In this document: positions 26,870 through 35,963 of the stretch, in pieces
Layout: each line of letters begins with the position of its first letter
Position numbering within the stretch: position 1 is the stretch's first letter
NCBI RefSeq assembly: GCF_035984415.1
Contig: NZ_CP130720.1
Location: forward strand, 248,001-312,000
Length of the DNA stretch: 64,000 bases
Source: Streptomyces sp. NBC_01296
Lineage (GTDB): Bacteria; Actinomycetota; Actinomycetes; Streptomycetales; Streptomycetaceae
Direction of reading: 5' to 3'
Notes under the pieces: generated by a model
The model's database searches: none
What the model was told of the DNA's origin: nothing
The model's input: only the letters and a program-made list of their open reading frames with translations
Made by a program: the position numbers and the translations under genes

Positions 26870-27480
26870 AGGAGTTCGACCAGGGGAGGCCCCTCGGGCG
26901 AAGCCCCTGGTCCCGGGGGTGCGGGCGGTGACTTCCGTGTCGATGCCGAGTGTGGCGGCGTGTTCGACGACGTGCTGGCGGTAGCCGCCGTCGACCCCAG
27001 ACCTTGCGGATACCGGGGGTGCCCGGCAGCGACCTGGTCCAGGAGCGGGGTGCCGGCCGGCGGCGTCCTGAGCGCTCGCCGCGGTGACCAGCACGGCGAG
27101 CAGGAGACCGATGGTGTCCGTTACGATGCTCCGCTTCCGGCTTACGATCCTTCGCCCGCGCCGATGCCCCGGCTGTGGGCGTGAACGCTGGTGGAGGTCT
27201 TGACGCTCTGGGCGTCGATCACACACGCCGACGGCTCGGCGTCCCGTCCCCCCTTCTGCCGCAGCAGTTGCCTGAGCAGGCCGCCCAGCTGGACGAACAC
27301 GCCTTCCTCCGCCCATTTGGCGAAGTATCCGTAGGCCGTGTTCCAGTGCGGGAAGTCATGCGGCAGGCAGCGCCACTGGGCTCCGGTCCGGTCCACGCAC
27401 AAAGGGTTCCTGGTCGGCTGGTGACGACCTCCCGGATCGCCCCGTGGACGCGTGGTCCCCGCGGGCCCCGCGCGGATGGC
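26870..27480 (-). pseudogene. IS5-family transposase relic
   Basis: In several frames: TGAQWRCLPHDFPHWNTAYG and SACVIDAQSVKTSTSVHAHS (first catalytic Asp in VIDAQSV), then RKRSIVTDTIGLLLAVLVTA and VDGGYRQHVVEHAATLGIDT (second Asp in DGGY). The N-terminal domain, the linker between the blocks and the C-terminal Glu region are deleted or shifted. This is a dead IS5-type element just upstream of the ATP-grasp operon. Confidence 0.75.
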
Positions 27481-27513
27481 TGAAACACCCTCATACCGGC
27501 CCCACTTGGCGAG

Positions 27514-27542
27514 CTCGATTGTTTGGCGAACACCTAATCGAG
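27514..27542. promoter_or_regulatory. Inverted repeat upstream of ATP-grasp operon
   Basis: CTCGATT (27514-27520) and AATCGAG (27536-27542) are perfect inverse complements; between them TGTT/AACA forms an inner pair. The stretch is AT-rich against its surroundings and lies 138 bases upstream of the operon's first start codon, so it could be an operator or promoter element. No regulator is seen to bind it. Confidence 0.35.
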
Positions 27543-27679
27543 TAGGCGTACATCTGTGCGTCCGCCGTTTTCCATCGTGTTCCAGTCACCCCTGGTCCGT
27601 GCGTGGTGACACCCCGTACGGATCGTCCGCCGACGACGCCGCCGCGCCACGCGGCGTCCCCCTCGACCCCAGGAGCACC

Positions 27680-29110
27680 ATGACCCCGATCCTCTTCGTC
27701 TATGCCAAGGGCGGCCCTCCTCTGGAGTACACGGTCCCGCGCCTCGCCGCCCACGCCGAGGTGCATGTCCTGGCGCTCGCGCCGTTGCCCCGAACCACCG
27801 AGTCGGTGTGGCTGCCCGGGTGCGCGTCGGTCACCACGGCCCCGCCGGGCGAGGGGGTGGAACTGGTCGATCTGATCTGTTCCCACGCCCGCCGCGTCGG
27901 CGCCGAGGCGGTGCTGACCCTGTCGGAGTACGCGGTGGTGGCCGTCGCCCACGCGAGCCTGCGGCTCGCTCTGCGCGGTGCTGGCGAGCGGGTCGCGGGG
28001 GCGCGGGATAAGCGTCTGATGCGCCGGATCTGGCGTGACGCCGGGGTGCCCGTACCGGGGTTCGCGGAGGTCCACGCCCCGGAGGACATCACGGCCGCCT
28101 TCGAAACCCTGAGGCCGCCACTCCTCCTGAAGGCCGCCTGGAGCGCGGGTTCCACGGCCCACCTCACCGTGTGGAACGAGCAGCAGGCCGAGGCGGCCTG
28201 GAAGACCGGACGTTCCGTCATGGAAGCCTCCTCCACGCTGGGTTACGCGGAACTGCACGCCGCGGACGAGGGCGTCAGCGATTTCCTGCTGGAGGAGATC
28301 GTGACCGGAGAGGCCTCCGATTGGTTCGACGGGGACGGGTGGGGCGACTACGTCAGCGTGGAGGGGATCGTCGCCGACGGCCGCTACCACCCGCTGTGCA
28401 TCACCGGGCGGATGCCGACCATCGCGCCCTTCACCGAGCGGGCGAGCCTGGCGCCGGCCGCCCTCCCGAACGCGTTGCAGCACCGGATCGAGGAGGTGTC
28501 GCGCGCCGCCGTCGACGCGCTCGGACTCGACACCTGCGCCACCCACACCGAGATCAAACTCGGCGCGGACGGGGCCATGTGGCTGATCGAGACCGCCGCC
28601 CGCTTCGGTGGCGTGATGACCACCCGGCAGGTGGAGACCGTCTTCGGGCTCGACATGATCGGCATGCTGGTGCGCCAGTTGCTCGGCCGGGAGGTCGCCT
28701 ACCCGGAGCGGATGCTGACCGAGGGCGAGGGCGCCGCCGGATCGCTCGTCGTCCTCGCCGTCGACCCCGAGGGCCGGCCCTGGACCGAACTCCCGGCCTG
28801 GGACTTCGAGGCGGTCGACTGGCCCGCCCTGGTCGCGCCAGGATCGCGCGTGGAGCTGGTGCGCGAATGCAGTCTCGCGCCGGGCAGTCCGGTCCCGCCG
28901 TACGAGGAGGCGGGAGGGGCCAATTCCATGGCCGCGCTGTGCTACCTCACCGCCGCGTCCGGGCCGGAGCTGCTGGCCGACTGCGGCCGCATCCTCGCGG
29001 CCATGCCGAACGCCCTCACCGCCCCTTCAGTCGCCCTGACGGCCGCCCCCACCGCCACCGAGTCCTCCGCCCTTCCCGCCGACCGCTCGACGCCCGGGAG
29101 CACCGCATGA
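27680..29110 (+). CDS. ATP-grasp ligase (476 aa)
   Basis: The ATG at 27680 has AGGAG 4 bases upstream. After an N-terminal pre-ATP-grasp domain (ILFVYAKGGPPLEYTVPRLA), the ATP-grasp fold follows: GARDKRLMRRIWRDAGVPVP (~residue 110), LLLKAAWSAGSTAH (ATP-binding Lys ~150), DFLLEEIVTGEASDWF and HTEIKLGADGAMWLIETAAR. The metal-binding motif is usually ExNxR; here it is ETAAR, so the Asn is missing. Such ligases join a carboxylate to an amine through an acyl-phosphate, often making dipeptides. Its stop overlaps the next start (ATGA). Substrate unknown. Confidence 0.85.
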   Translation: MTPILFVYAKGGPPLEYTVPRLAAHAEVHVLALAPLPRTTESVWLPGCASVTTAPPGEGVELVDLICSHARRVGAEAVLTLSEYAVVAVAHASLRLALRGAGERVAGARDKRLMRRIWRDAGVPVPGFAEVHAPEDITAAFETLRPPLLLKAAWSAGSTAHLTVWNEQQAEAAWKTGRSVMEASSTLGYAELHAADEGVSDFLLEEIVTGEASDWFDGDGWGDYVSVEGIVADGRYHPLCITGRMPTIAPFTERASLAPAALPNALQHRIEEVSRAAVDALGLDTCATHTEIKLGADGAMWLIETAARFGGVMTTRQVETVFGLDMIGMLVRQLLGREVAYPERMLTEGEGAAGSLVVLAVDPEGRPWTELPAWDFEAVDWPALVAPGSRVELVRECSLAPGSPVPPYEEAGGANSMAALCYLTAASGPELLADCGRILAAMPNALTAPSVALTAAPTATESSALPADRSTPGSTA

Positions 29111-31107
29111 CGAACGCCGGAACCATCACTGCCGCGCCGTCCCCCCGGGGCGCCGCCGTGGACACCCTGCTCACGCTCCCCCTGTTCGAGCAGTTGGCCG
29201 GGATGCTCGGCGGGCACCCGTACGTGAAGGTGGTCGTGGACCGCGACCAGGGCCTCTGGCACGTCCTCGACAGCGCCGTGCACTCCTTCCACGTCAACTA
29301 CATAGCCACCGAGATCCAGGGGCTGACCCTCGAGCAGCTCGACACCGAACTCGACCGCTTCAACCATGACGTCTACCAGGACCCGGCGCGGCGCTTCCTG
29401 CTCGGCGTCCTGTCGCTGCACTCCCGGGGCGGCCCGGAGCGGGACGAGCCGTTCATGGTCCTGGAGACCACCGAGGCCGACACCATGGGCGCGGACCTGT
29501 TGATCGAGTTCCACGCCTTCGTACGGGCCCACCTCGATCCCGCGCTCGAGCTGCTGGTGAAGCCGGCCAACCACGGGCAGGAGAACGCCCTCGCGGCGGT
29601 GCCCGAGACCGTGGTGCCCCGTGCACGGGGTCACGCGCTCCTGGCGACCGCGCCCTTCGTGCCGTTGACGCTCGCCTCGGCCACCGGCCGGCTCCGCGCC
29701 TTCGCCTCAGGCGAGGAGTACATGGCCGCCCGCGCGGACCTGACCTGGTATGACATCGTCGCCATGCCGGTGGTCCCCGACGACATCCCGCGGCTCGCCG
29801 GTTTGATCAACGCCCAGCCCACCACTCCGCTGTCGCACACCAACATGCTGGCGGCCGGTTGGGACATCCCCAACGCCATCGTCCGCGGAGTCCTCGACAC
29901 GATCGCCGACGAGAAGCTGGACGGTGCCTGGGTCCGTTACGAGGTCACCGTCGACGGGTTCGTCATCGAGCGCGCCGAGGAGCCGTCGGACCTCGCCGAA
30001 CCGACGTGGCACACGCAGCGGGTCCGCCTCGACGCGCCGCATGTGACGGACGTACCGCTCGTGCCGCTGTCCGCCTTACGGACCGGCGACCGGAACCGCT
30101 ACGGCACCAAAGCGGCCAACCTCGGGGAACTCCACCACGTACTGCGCCACGGATCGGGCCGGCTGACCGGCTACTACTCCGTGCCCCGCCCGCCCCGGGC
30201 CGACCTGCTCGGTCACCTGGCCGCCCGGCTGGGGATGCCCGACGACGGCGATCTCGCCCAGCACGCGGGCGAGTTCCTGACCCGGCACGTCCAGGCGCCG
30301 ACAGGCATAGCCGTCCCCTTCTCCGTCCAACAGCGCTTTTTGGACTCCTCGTCGGCCGTGCAACAGAGCATCGGCAAGCTGAAGATGGCCCTGGAGCTGG
30401 ACTCCATGGACGCCGTGGACACGGTCTGCCTCCAATTGCAGCACTTGGTGCGCACCCTCCCGGTGCCCGAGGACCTGGTGCGCGCCCTGGACACGCAGCT
30501 GGTCGAGCATCTGGCGGGCACGGGCCGCTTCGCCGTGCGGTCCTCCTCGAACGCCGAGGACCTGCCGGGCTTCTCCGCGGCCGGGATCTACGAGTCCCAC
30601 ACCAAGGTCACCGATCTGCCGGGGCTGCTGGACGCCATCCGCCAAGTGTGGGCCTCGTTGCTCTCCCCGCGCAGCGTGCGGCTGCGCCATCAAGCCGGAA
30701 TCTCTCTGGACGACACCTACATGGGAGTAATCGTCCAGCGCTTCGAGCCGTCCCCGCTCGGAGGCGTCATGGTCACCTGCAATCCCACCAACCGGGCCGA
30801 CTTCCGCAACGTGTACCTCAACTGCGCGCACGGGTCCACGGCTGATGTCGTCGACGGCCGGACGATGCCCCTGCAGTACCTGTACAACACGGTCGAGGGC
30901 GGCGGCCGCACGATCTCGCTCGGCGCGGCCACCGAGGACCTGGCGCAGGACACGCGAGCCCACCTGGGTCGGCTGGCGCTGGCGGGCCGCCTGCTCCAGT
31001 CCCATTTCGCCACGGACTACACCTTTGCGGGGCCGCTCGACATCGAATGGCTGCTCGGGCCGGGAGGCGCGCTCCACATCCTCCAGCTACGCCCGTACAG
31101 CGCCTGA
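29107..31107 (+). CDS. PEP-synthase/glucan-water-dikinase-like enzyme (666 aa)
   Basis: The ATG at 29107 overlaps the upstream stop. N-terminal ~200 residues are of unknown fold. A phosphohistidine-type segment NAQPTTPLSHTNMLAAGWDI follows (candidate His244), then the PPDK_N ATP-binding domain: NRYGTKAANLGEL (~331-343), GRFAVRSSSNAEDLPGFSAA (~473-492), GVMVTCNPTNRADFRN and the terminal HILQLRPYSA. The order His domain then ATP domain is that of glucan water dikinase, the reverse of PEP synthase. These enzymes move the beta-phosphate of ATP through a His to an acceptor. The acceptor may be the ligase product or a precursor; this is inference. Confidence 0.75.
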   Translation: MTNAGTITAAPSPRGAAVDTLLTLPLFEQLAGMLGGHPYVKVVVDRDQGLWHVLDSAVHSFHVNYIATEIQGLTLEQLDTELDRFNHDVYQDPARRFLLGVLSLHSRGGPERDEPFMVLETTEADTMGADLLIEFHAFVRAHLDPALELLVKPANHGQENALAAVPETVVPRARGHALLATAPFVPLTLASATGRLRAFASGEEYMAARADLTWYDIVAMPVVPDDIPRLAGLINAQPTTPLSHTNMLAAGWDIPNAIVRGVLDTIADEKLDGAWVRYEVTVDGFVIERAEEPSDLAEPTWHTQRVRLDAPHVTDVPLVPLSALRTGDRNRYGTKAANLGELHHVLRHGSGRLTGYYSVPRPPRADLLGHLAARLGMPDDGDLAQHAGEFLTRHVQAPTGIAVPFSVQQRFLDSSSAVQQSIGKLKMALELDSMDAVDTVCLQLQHLVRTLPVPEDLVRALDTQLVEHLAGTGRFAVRSSSNAEDLPGFSAAGIYESHTKVTDLPGLLDAIRQVWASLLSPRSVRLRHQAGISLDDTYMGVIVQRFEPSPLGGVMVTCNPTNRADFRNVYLNCAHGSTADVVDGRTMPLQYLYNTVEGGGRTISLGAATEDLAQDTRAHLGRLALAGRLLQSHFATDYTFAGPLDIEWLLGPGGALHILQLRPYSA

Positions 31108-31151
31108 CCCGTCGGCACTTCCCCGCGTACTGTCCCACCCGAAGGTCGCCC

Positions 31152-32417
31152 ATGCCCATCTCCCTGCGCACGCGCGTGAAACGCCGCGTCCGTCCGCCCG
31201 CCGCGGTGCTCCGCGTGATCCGACTCAACAACGGGTTCCAGCTGTTGTTCAACCTGCTGTGGTGGATGCCGGTCTTCTACCAGTACCAGAAGCAGGCGGG
31301 CCTGTCGGACAGCCAGATCTTCGGCATCCAGAGCGTCTACTACGTGGCGTTCTGCCTGCTGGAGATACCCACCGGCTTCATCGCCGACCGCATCGGACAG
31401 CGCCGCTGCATGCAGCTCGGGGCGGCCGCGATGACCGCGGCGAACCTGCTCCCGGTCTTCTCGCCGTCCTTCGTGGGCTTCATGGCGCACTTCCTGGCCA
31501 TCGCCGCCGCCCGCTCGCTGGTATCCGGGGCCTCCAGCGCCTACCTGTACGAGTACCTGCACGAGCACGCCGCGGACGATCACTACGTACAGGCCGAGGG
31601 CACCGCCCGCGCGCTCGGCCTCTGGGCGAAGATCGCCTGCTGGCCACTGGTCGGCGTCCTGATGCACGTCCGGCACGAGGCCCCCTACGTACTGACCGCG
31701 CTCTCCACGCTCGGTTCGCTGGCCTGCGCCGCGGCCCTCCCGGCGATCGCGGCGCCCCGCGGGGGCGGTCACCCGCCCGCGGAGCGCGTCGGGCTCCTCG
31801 ATTCGGCCCGCCAGGCCGCGAAGGTGCTCGGAACGTCACGGTCCCTCGGGCCTTTGATGGTGCAGGGCGTGGCCGTGTTCACGCTCGCCCGCATCTGCCA
31901 GGTCAACCTCTTCCAACCGCTGCTCCTCGAAAAGGACCTCCCCGTCGCCGACCACGGAGCGGTTCTGTCGGCGATGACGGTCGCCGAGGCCGTTGGTGCG
32001 GCCAGAACCGGGTGGTTGCGCAGCAGACTGTCCGACACCACCGTGGTGAGCGTCCTCAGCGTGGTCATGGCACTCACGCTGGCGGCCACCACGCTGTCGG
32101 GAGGCCTGGGCACGATCCTGTGGCTGTGCGTGTTCGCCGCCGCGGTGGGCCTTGCGTACCCGGTGCAACGCAACCTGATCAACGCGGCCATCCCGCCGAC
32201 CCCCTACCGGGCGACCCTGCTCTCGGTGGAGTCCATCATCGACCGCGGCGTGTGCGCGCTGGTGGCGCTGGCCGTCGGTGCCTACCTGGCGGCGGACCGC
32301 CTCGACGCGCTCCTCGTGCACGCGGCGGCGGGCACCTGTCTGCTGCTGCTCGTCGTGGGCGTCGTCCTGGGGCGGCTGCGTCGGGGCGGGGTGCGGCCGG
32401 CCGCAGGTCAGCCCTGA
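31152..32417 (+). CDS. MFS exporter (421 aa)
   Basis: Twelve-helix major facilitator protein. The loop 2-3 motif LEIPTGFIADRIGQRRCMQL (motif A) is clear, with paired hydrophobic segments through to AAAGTCLLLLVVGVVLGRLR. It starts 44 bases after the dikinase stop and ends the operon, so it most likely exports the operon's product. Its end overlaps the tail of the minus-strand LuxR-type gene by 10 bases. Substrate unknown. Confidence 0.85.
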   Translation: MPISLRTRVKRRVRPPAAVLRVIRLNNGFQLLFNLLWWMPVFYQYQKQAGLSDSQIFGIQSVYYVAFCLLEIPTGFIADRIGQRRCMQLGAAAMTAANLLPVFSPSFVGFMAHFLAIAAARSLVSGASSAYLYEYLHEHAADDHYVQAEGTARALGLWAKIACWPLVGVLMHVRHEAPYVLTALSTLGSLACAAALPAIAAPRGGGHPPAERVGLLDSARQAAKVLGTSRSLGPLMVQGVAVFTLARICQVNLFQPLLLEKDLPVADHGAVLSAMTVAEAVGAARTGWLRSRLSDTTVVSVLSVVMALTLAATTLSGGLGTILWLCVFAAAVGLAYPVQRNLINAAIPPTPYRATLLSVESIIDRGVCALVALAVGAYLAADRLDALLVHAAAGTCLLLLVVGVVLGRLRRGGVRPAAGQP

Positions 32418-32787
32418 TACGGCGGGACGGCCGCGCGCGGCGGCCAGACCCTGGTGTCGAGGATGCCGAGGGTGTAGGCGCGCGCCACCAGAGCCGGGGC
32501 GCGAGTCCGCGTCGAGTGCGACGCGCAGCTGGCACCCGTGGTAGTCCAGGGCCTGGCGCGACAGACCCAGGTCGGTGGCGATGGCTCCGTTGGACCGGCC
32601 GCCCTCCATGAGGGAGAGGACCCGCAGTTGCACGGGGCTGACCTGGACTGTGGCGCCGAACTCGACGCTGGGCGAGGAAGGCGCGGATATCGGCCGGGCG
32701 GTGCGCCACTCCGATGGCGACGTCGTCATAGCGGACGCGACGCCAGCCCTGCTGGTCAGGCGGGTGGAGGACCAGCTTGGCGGACAT
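32408..32787 (-). pseudogene. LuxR-type HTH regulator, frameshifted
   Basis: Three frames combine: MSAKLVLHPPDQQGWRRVRY and VAIGVAHRPADIRAFLAQ; then VQVSPVQLRVLSLMEGGRSN with GAIATDLGLSRQALDYHGCQ (the HTH); then LVARAYTLGILDTRVWPPRA to the TGA. This is the short LuxR-HTH protein often found beside Streptomyces secondary-metabolite genes. It converges on the MFS gene and could have regulated the ATP-grasp operon. Two shifts make it non-functional unless they are sequencing errors. Confidence 0.65.
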
Positions 32788-33003
32788 GGGGCCCAGCCTC
32801 TGTCGCACCCACCGCGTCGGCATCCCTTGGCATCCGAACGGGTGACCTCGCCCGCGCGCCGATCGCCCAAGAGTGGCGCCCGTCTGCGGTAGGCCCACGG
32901 CAAAGCGTCCGCCGTGACTCTGCTGCGCACCCAAGAAGCACCCGGAAATCGTCCCGCCTCTGCCTCCGTGAGGTCCGGGAGTGCCGGCCAACGGATGAAC
33001 CGA

Positions 33004-33234
33004 TCAGCTGGAGGCGAGTACGGAGTCGTCGAGGGTGCCCGTGCCAGGCAGGTGGTGACGAGCGGCGATCAGGGCAGCGTGCACGTCCGTCGTACCGGTG
33101 GCCACACACAGGGCTCGCTCGACATCTTCGATCTCCTTACGCACGGGCGAGTCGCCTTCTGCGGCATCAAGTACGGACAGTGCCCAGTATCGGTCGACGA
33201 GGCCGGGGAGCACGGCCGGGTGAGCCATCAACAT
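33004..33234 (-). CDS. DUF5133 protein (76 aa)
   Basis: Start MLMAHPAVLPGLVDRYWALS is the standard DUF5133 N-terminus, followed by RKEIEDVERALCVATGTTDV and HAALIAARHHLPGTG. The small all-helical family is Streptomyces-specific and of unknown role; the same domain forms the C-terminus of the ANTAR protein at 4114-4635, which hints at a regulatory link. Confidence 0.75.
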   Translation of the reverse strand: MLMAHPAVLPGLVDRYWALSVLDAAEGDSPVRKEIEDVERALCVATGTTDVHAALIAARHHLPGTGTLDDSVLASS

Positions 33235-33516
33235 GGGTGGTTGCCTTTCGCCAGGGGATCGATCAGATGGCCGTCGCATACCCCGTCGATCACCTTCGAA
33301 CCCGGGCCTGCTGGTCGGCGGCACCTCACAACCACCGTCACCAACAGGTGGTCCCCGCCACACCGGGCTTCGCGCCGCTGTCGCCAGATCGTCTCGAGTC
33401 GGGTGTGAAGGACCGTTCCATGGGCATGACTCGTTCCCGCCCCGCCTCCCGCGTCCGGGGTGTCGGTCCTTCTTCGGCTGACTCAGAGCGATCTACCTCC
33501 TCCGGAAACACGTAGT

Positions 33517-33750
33517 TCAGCGCACCCGTCCAAGTGCTTTCAGCGGCACCGGCGGAAGTTGCGGAGCGGGGATCGGAGGGCCGTCGTAGCCCTTCACTTC
33601 GCCGTCGCGGGTGCCCTCCATCCAGTCCTGGCGGGCCTGTACGGTCTCCTCATCGCTGCGCCCAATCCAGTTGTTCCAGACCAACAGGTCCGGGCCTTCA
33701 CCAACTGGGCGCCCGACAAAGACCGACATCCGGCCCAGGTCGGTGAACAT
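33517..33750 (-). pseudogene. C-terminal fragment of a pirin family protein
   Basis: Reads GEGPDLLVWNNWIGRSDEET, VQARQDWMEGTRDGEVKGYD and PAPQLPPVPLKALGRVR to the stop. This is the last third of the C-terminal cupin of a bacterial pirin. The N-terminal iron-binding cupin is absent; upstream is unrelated sequence. Possibly a deletion joined it to intergenic DNA. Confidence 0.65.
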
Positions 33751-33876
33751 GCTCCGACCACCAGAGACGGTTCGGCGAGAGAATGGACGCGATCGGCAAC
33801 AACTGCTGACCGTCGGCGCGTCCGGTCGGGAGCTCCCCCGGCAGGGCGGCCCCACTCCCCCGTCGCAGCGTGCGTT

Positions 33877-34837
<961 letters not shown>

Positions 34838-35022
34838 GACGCACCTCCTGGCGACATCCGCCCCTCATCACCCTTCCGGTACATCCGCTGCTGGGAGCCG
34901 GCCCGCTCCCCGAGGGCGTGGAATGCCTGCCGCCTCCGACCTGCGAGGAGTGGAGTCGGCAGGACAGATCTGAACCCGCGATTGTCGCGGATCCGAGAGC
35001 GGCTCGACCTCGCCGGCCGACT

Positions 35023-35129
35023 CCGCCGCACCGCCGCACCGCCGCACCGCCGCACCGCCGCACCGCCGCACCGCCGCACCGCCGCACCGCCGCACCGCCG
35101 CACCGCCGCACCGCCGCACCGCCGCACCG
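35023..35129. repeat. 8-bp tandem repeat, about 13 copies
   Basis: CCGCCGCA repeated without a visible error for 107 bases. Since 8 is not a multiple of 3, any frame cycles through all three phases. It lies 59 bases upstream of the start of the first gene of the polyketide locus, so a change in copy number would change the 5' region, not a protein. Confidence 0.9.
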
Positions 35130-35187
35130 GAAATCGTCTTGCGGATCAGGGTTTCGGATCGAGTGTTCTTGGCGAAGAACTTCAACC

Positions 35188-35937
35188 ATGGGCTTATCAC
35201 CGGTTGCCGGTCATCCTGCTGTCGCCGTTTTCCGTGAACCCCGAGGCGGGCGGCCCGTCCCGGTGCTGGGCCCCCGGGTCGATGACGAGGCGAAGCGCAC
35301 CACGCGCGTGCTGGCCGGGGTGGCGACCCATACCGGACCTGTCGAGCAGACCCTCGCGCTGCGGCAGGCTACTGCGGTTGCCGACGAGTTGGTGGCCGCG
35401 TTGTCGGATCTGGCCCCGGCCGTGGCCGGTGAGGAACTGCCGGCGGATTCGACCAGTCAGTCCTACTTCCGGGTCCGCGAGGGGGAACTGTCAGATCAAC
35501 AGGCCGCCCTGCACGGTGCCCTGGTCATCCACCGCGGATTGGAAGACCTGTGTGACGCTCCCCTGTCGGGTCCCGACCTCGCCCTGGAAGTGGCCGGGAT
35601 GCGGCAGTCAGTGCTCGACCTCATCGGCGCAGCGGCGGACGCCGACCCTGACGACGTACCGCCGGTGGCCGTCCCCGAGCCTGGTGCGGGGGCGCCGTCG
35701 GAGAGTGTGTGGAGTGCTCGTTGGCTCATCGGCCACCAGGTCCATGTCCTGTTCAACGTCTGCGCCGCGGTCGCCATGGCCGACGCCACCCGCCATCTGC
35801 GGGACGGCGACCGCGATGCCTCGATGCTGCGGTTGGCGGACGCGACGGTGTACGTACGTGGTTTCCCGGCGGCCATGACCCACGCCAGTACGGTCCCAGC
35901 CGATTACTACATGGATGCGGAATCAACGGCCCAGTAG
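35188..35937 (+). CDS. Unknown helical protein at head of PKS operon (249 aa)
   Basis: No family is recognised. The protein is cytoplasmic and mainly helical: VEQTLALRQATAVADELVAA, SDQQAALHGALVIHRGLEDL, WLIGHQVHVLFNVCAAVAMA and MLRLADATVYVRGFPAAMTH. Several His and Glu/Asp in helices could bind a metal or heme, but no known motif is present. It ends 26 bases before the PKS start, so it is almost certainly the first gene of that operon. The start ATG 35188 has only a weak ribosome binding site; longer starts would run through the 8-bp repeat and are rejected. Confidence 0.55.
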   Translation: MGLSPVAGHPAVAVFREPRGGRPVPVLGPRVDDEAKRTTRVLAGVATHTGPVEQTLALRQATAVADELVAALSDLAPAVAGEELPADSTSQSYFRVREGELSDQQAALHGALVIHRGLEDLCDAPLSGPDLALEVAGMRQSVLDLIGAAADADPDDVPPVAVPEPGAGAPSESVWSARWLIGHQVHVLFNVCAAVAMADATRHLRDGDRDASMLRLADATVYVRGFPAAMTHASTVPADYYMDAESTAQ

Positions 35938-35963
35938 GTCACGGAAAAGTGGGGCGGGCAGAG

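Noticed and set aside
35023..35129. CRISPR array
   Set aside because: The 8-bp units are contiguous with no spacers; it is a microsatellite.
35709..35963. Longer N-terminus for the PKS
   Set aside because: The in-frame extension overlaps the 249-aa gene and has Arg/Pro-rich content; the KS domain starts right after the ATG at 35964.
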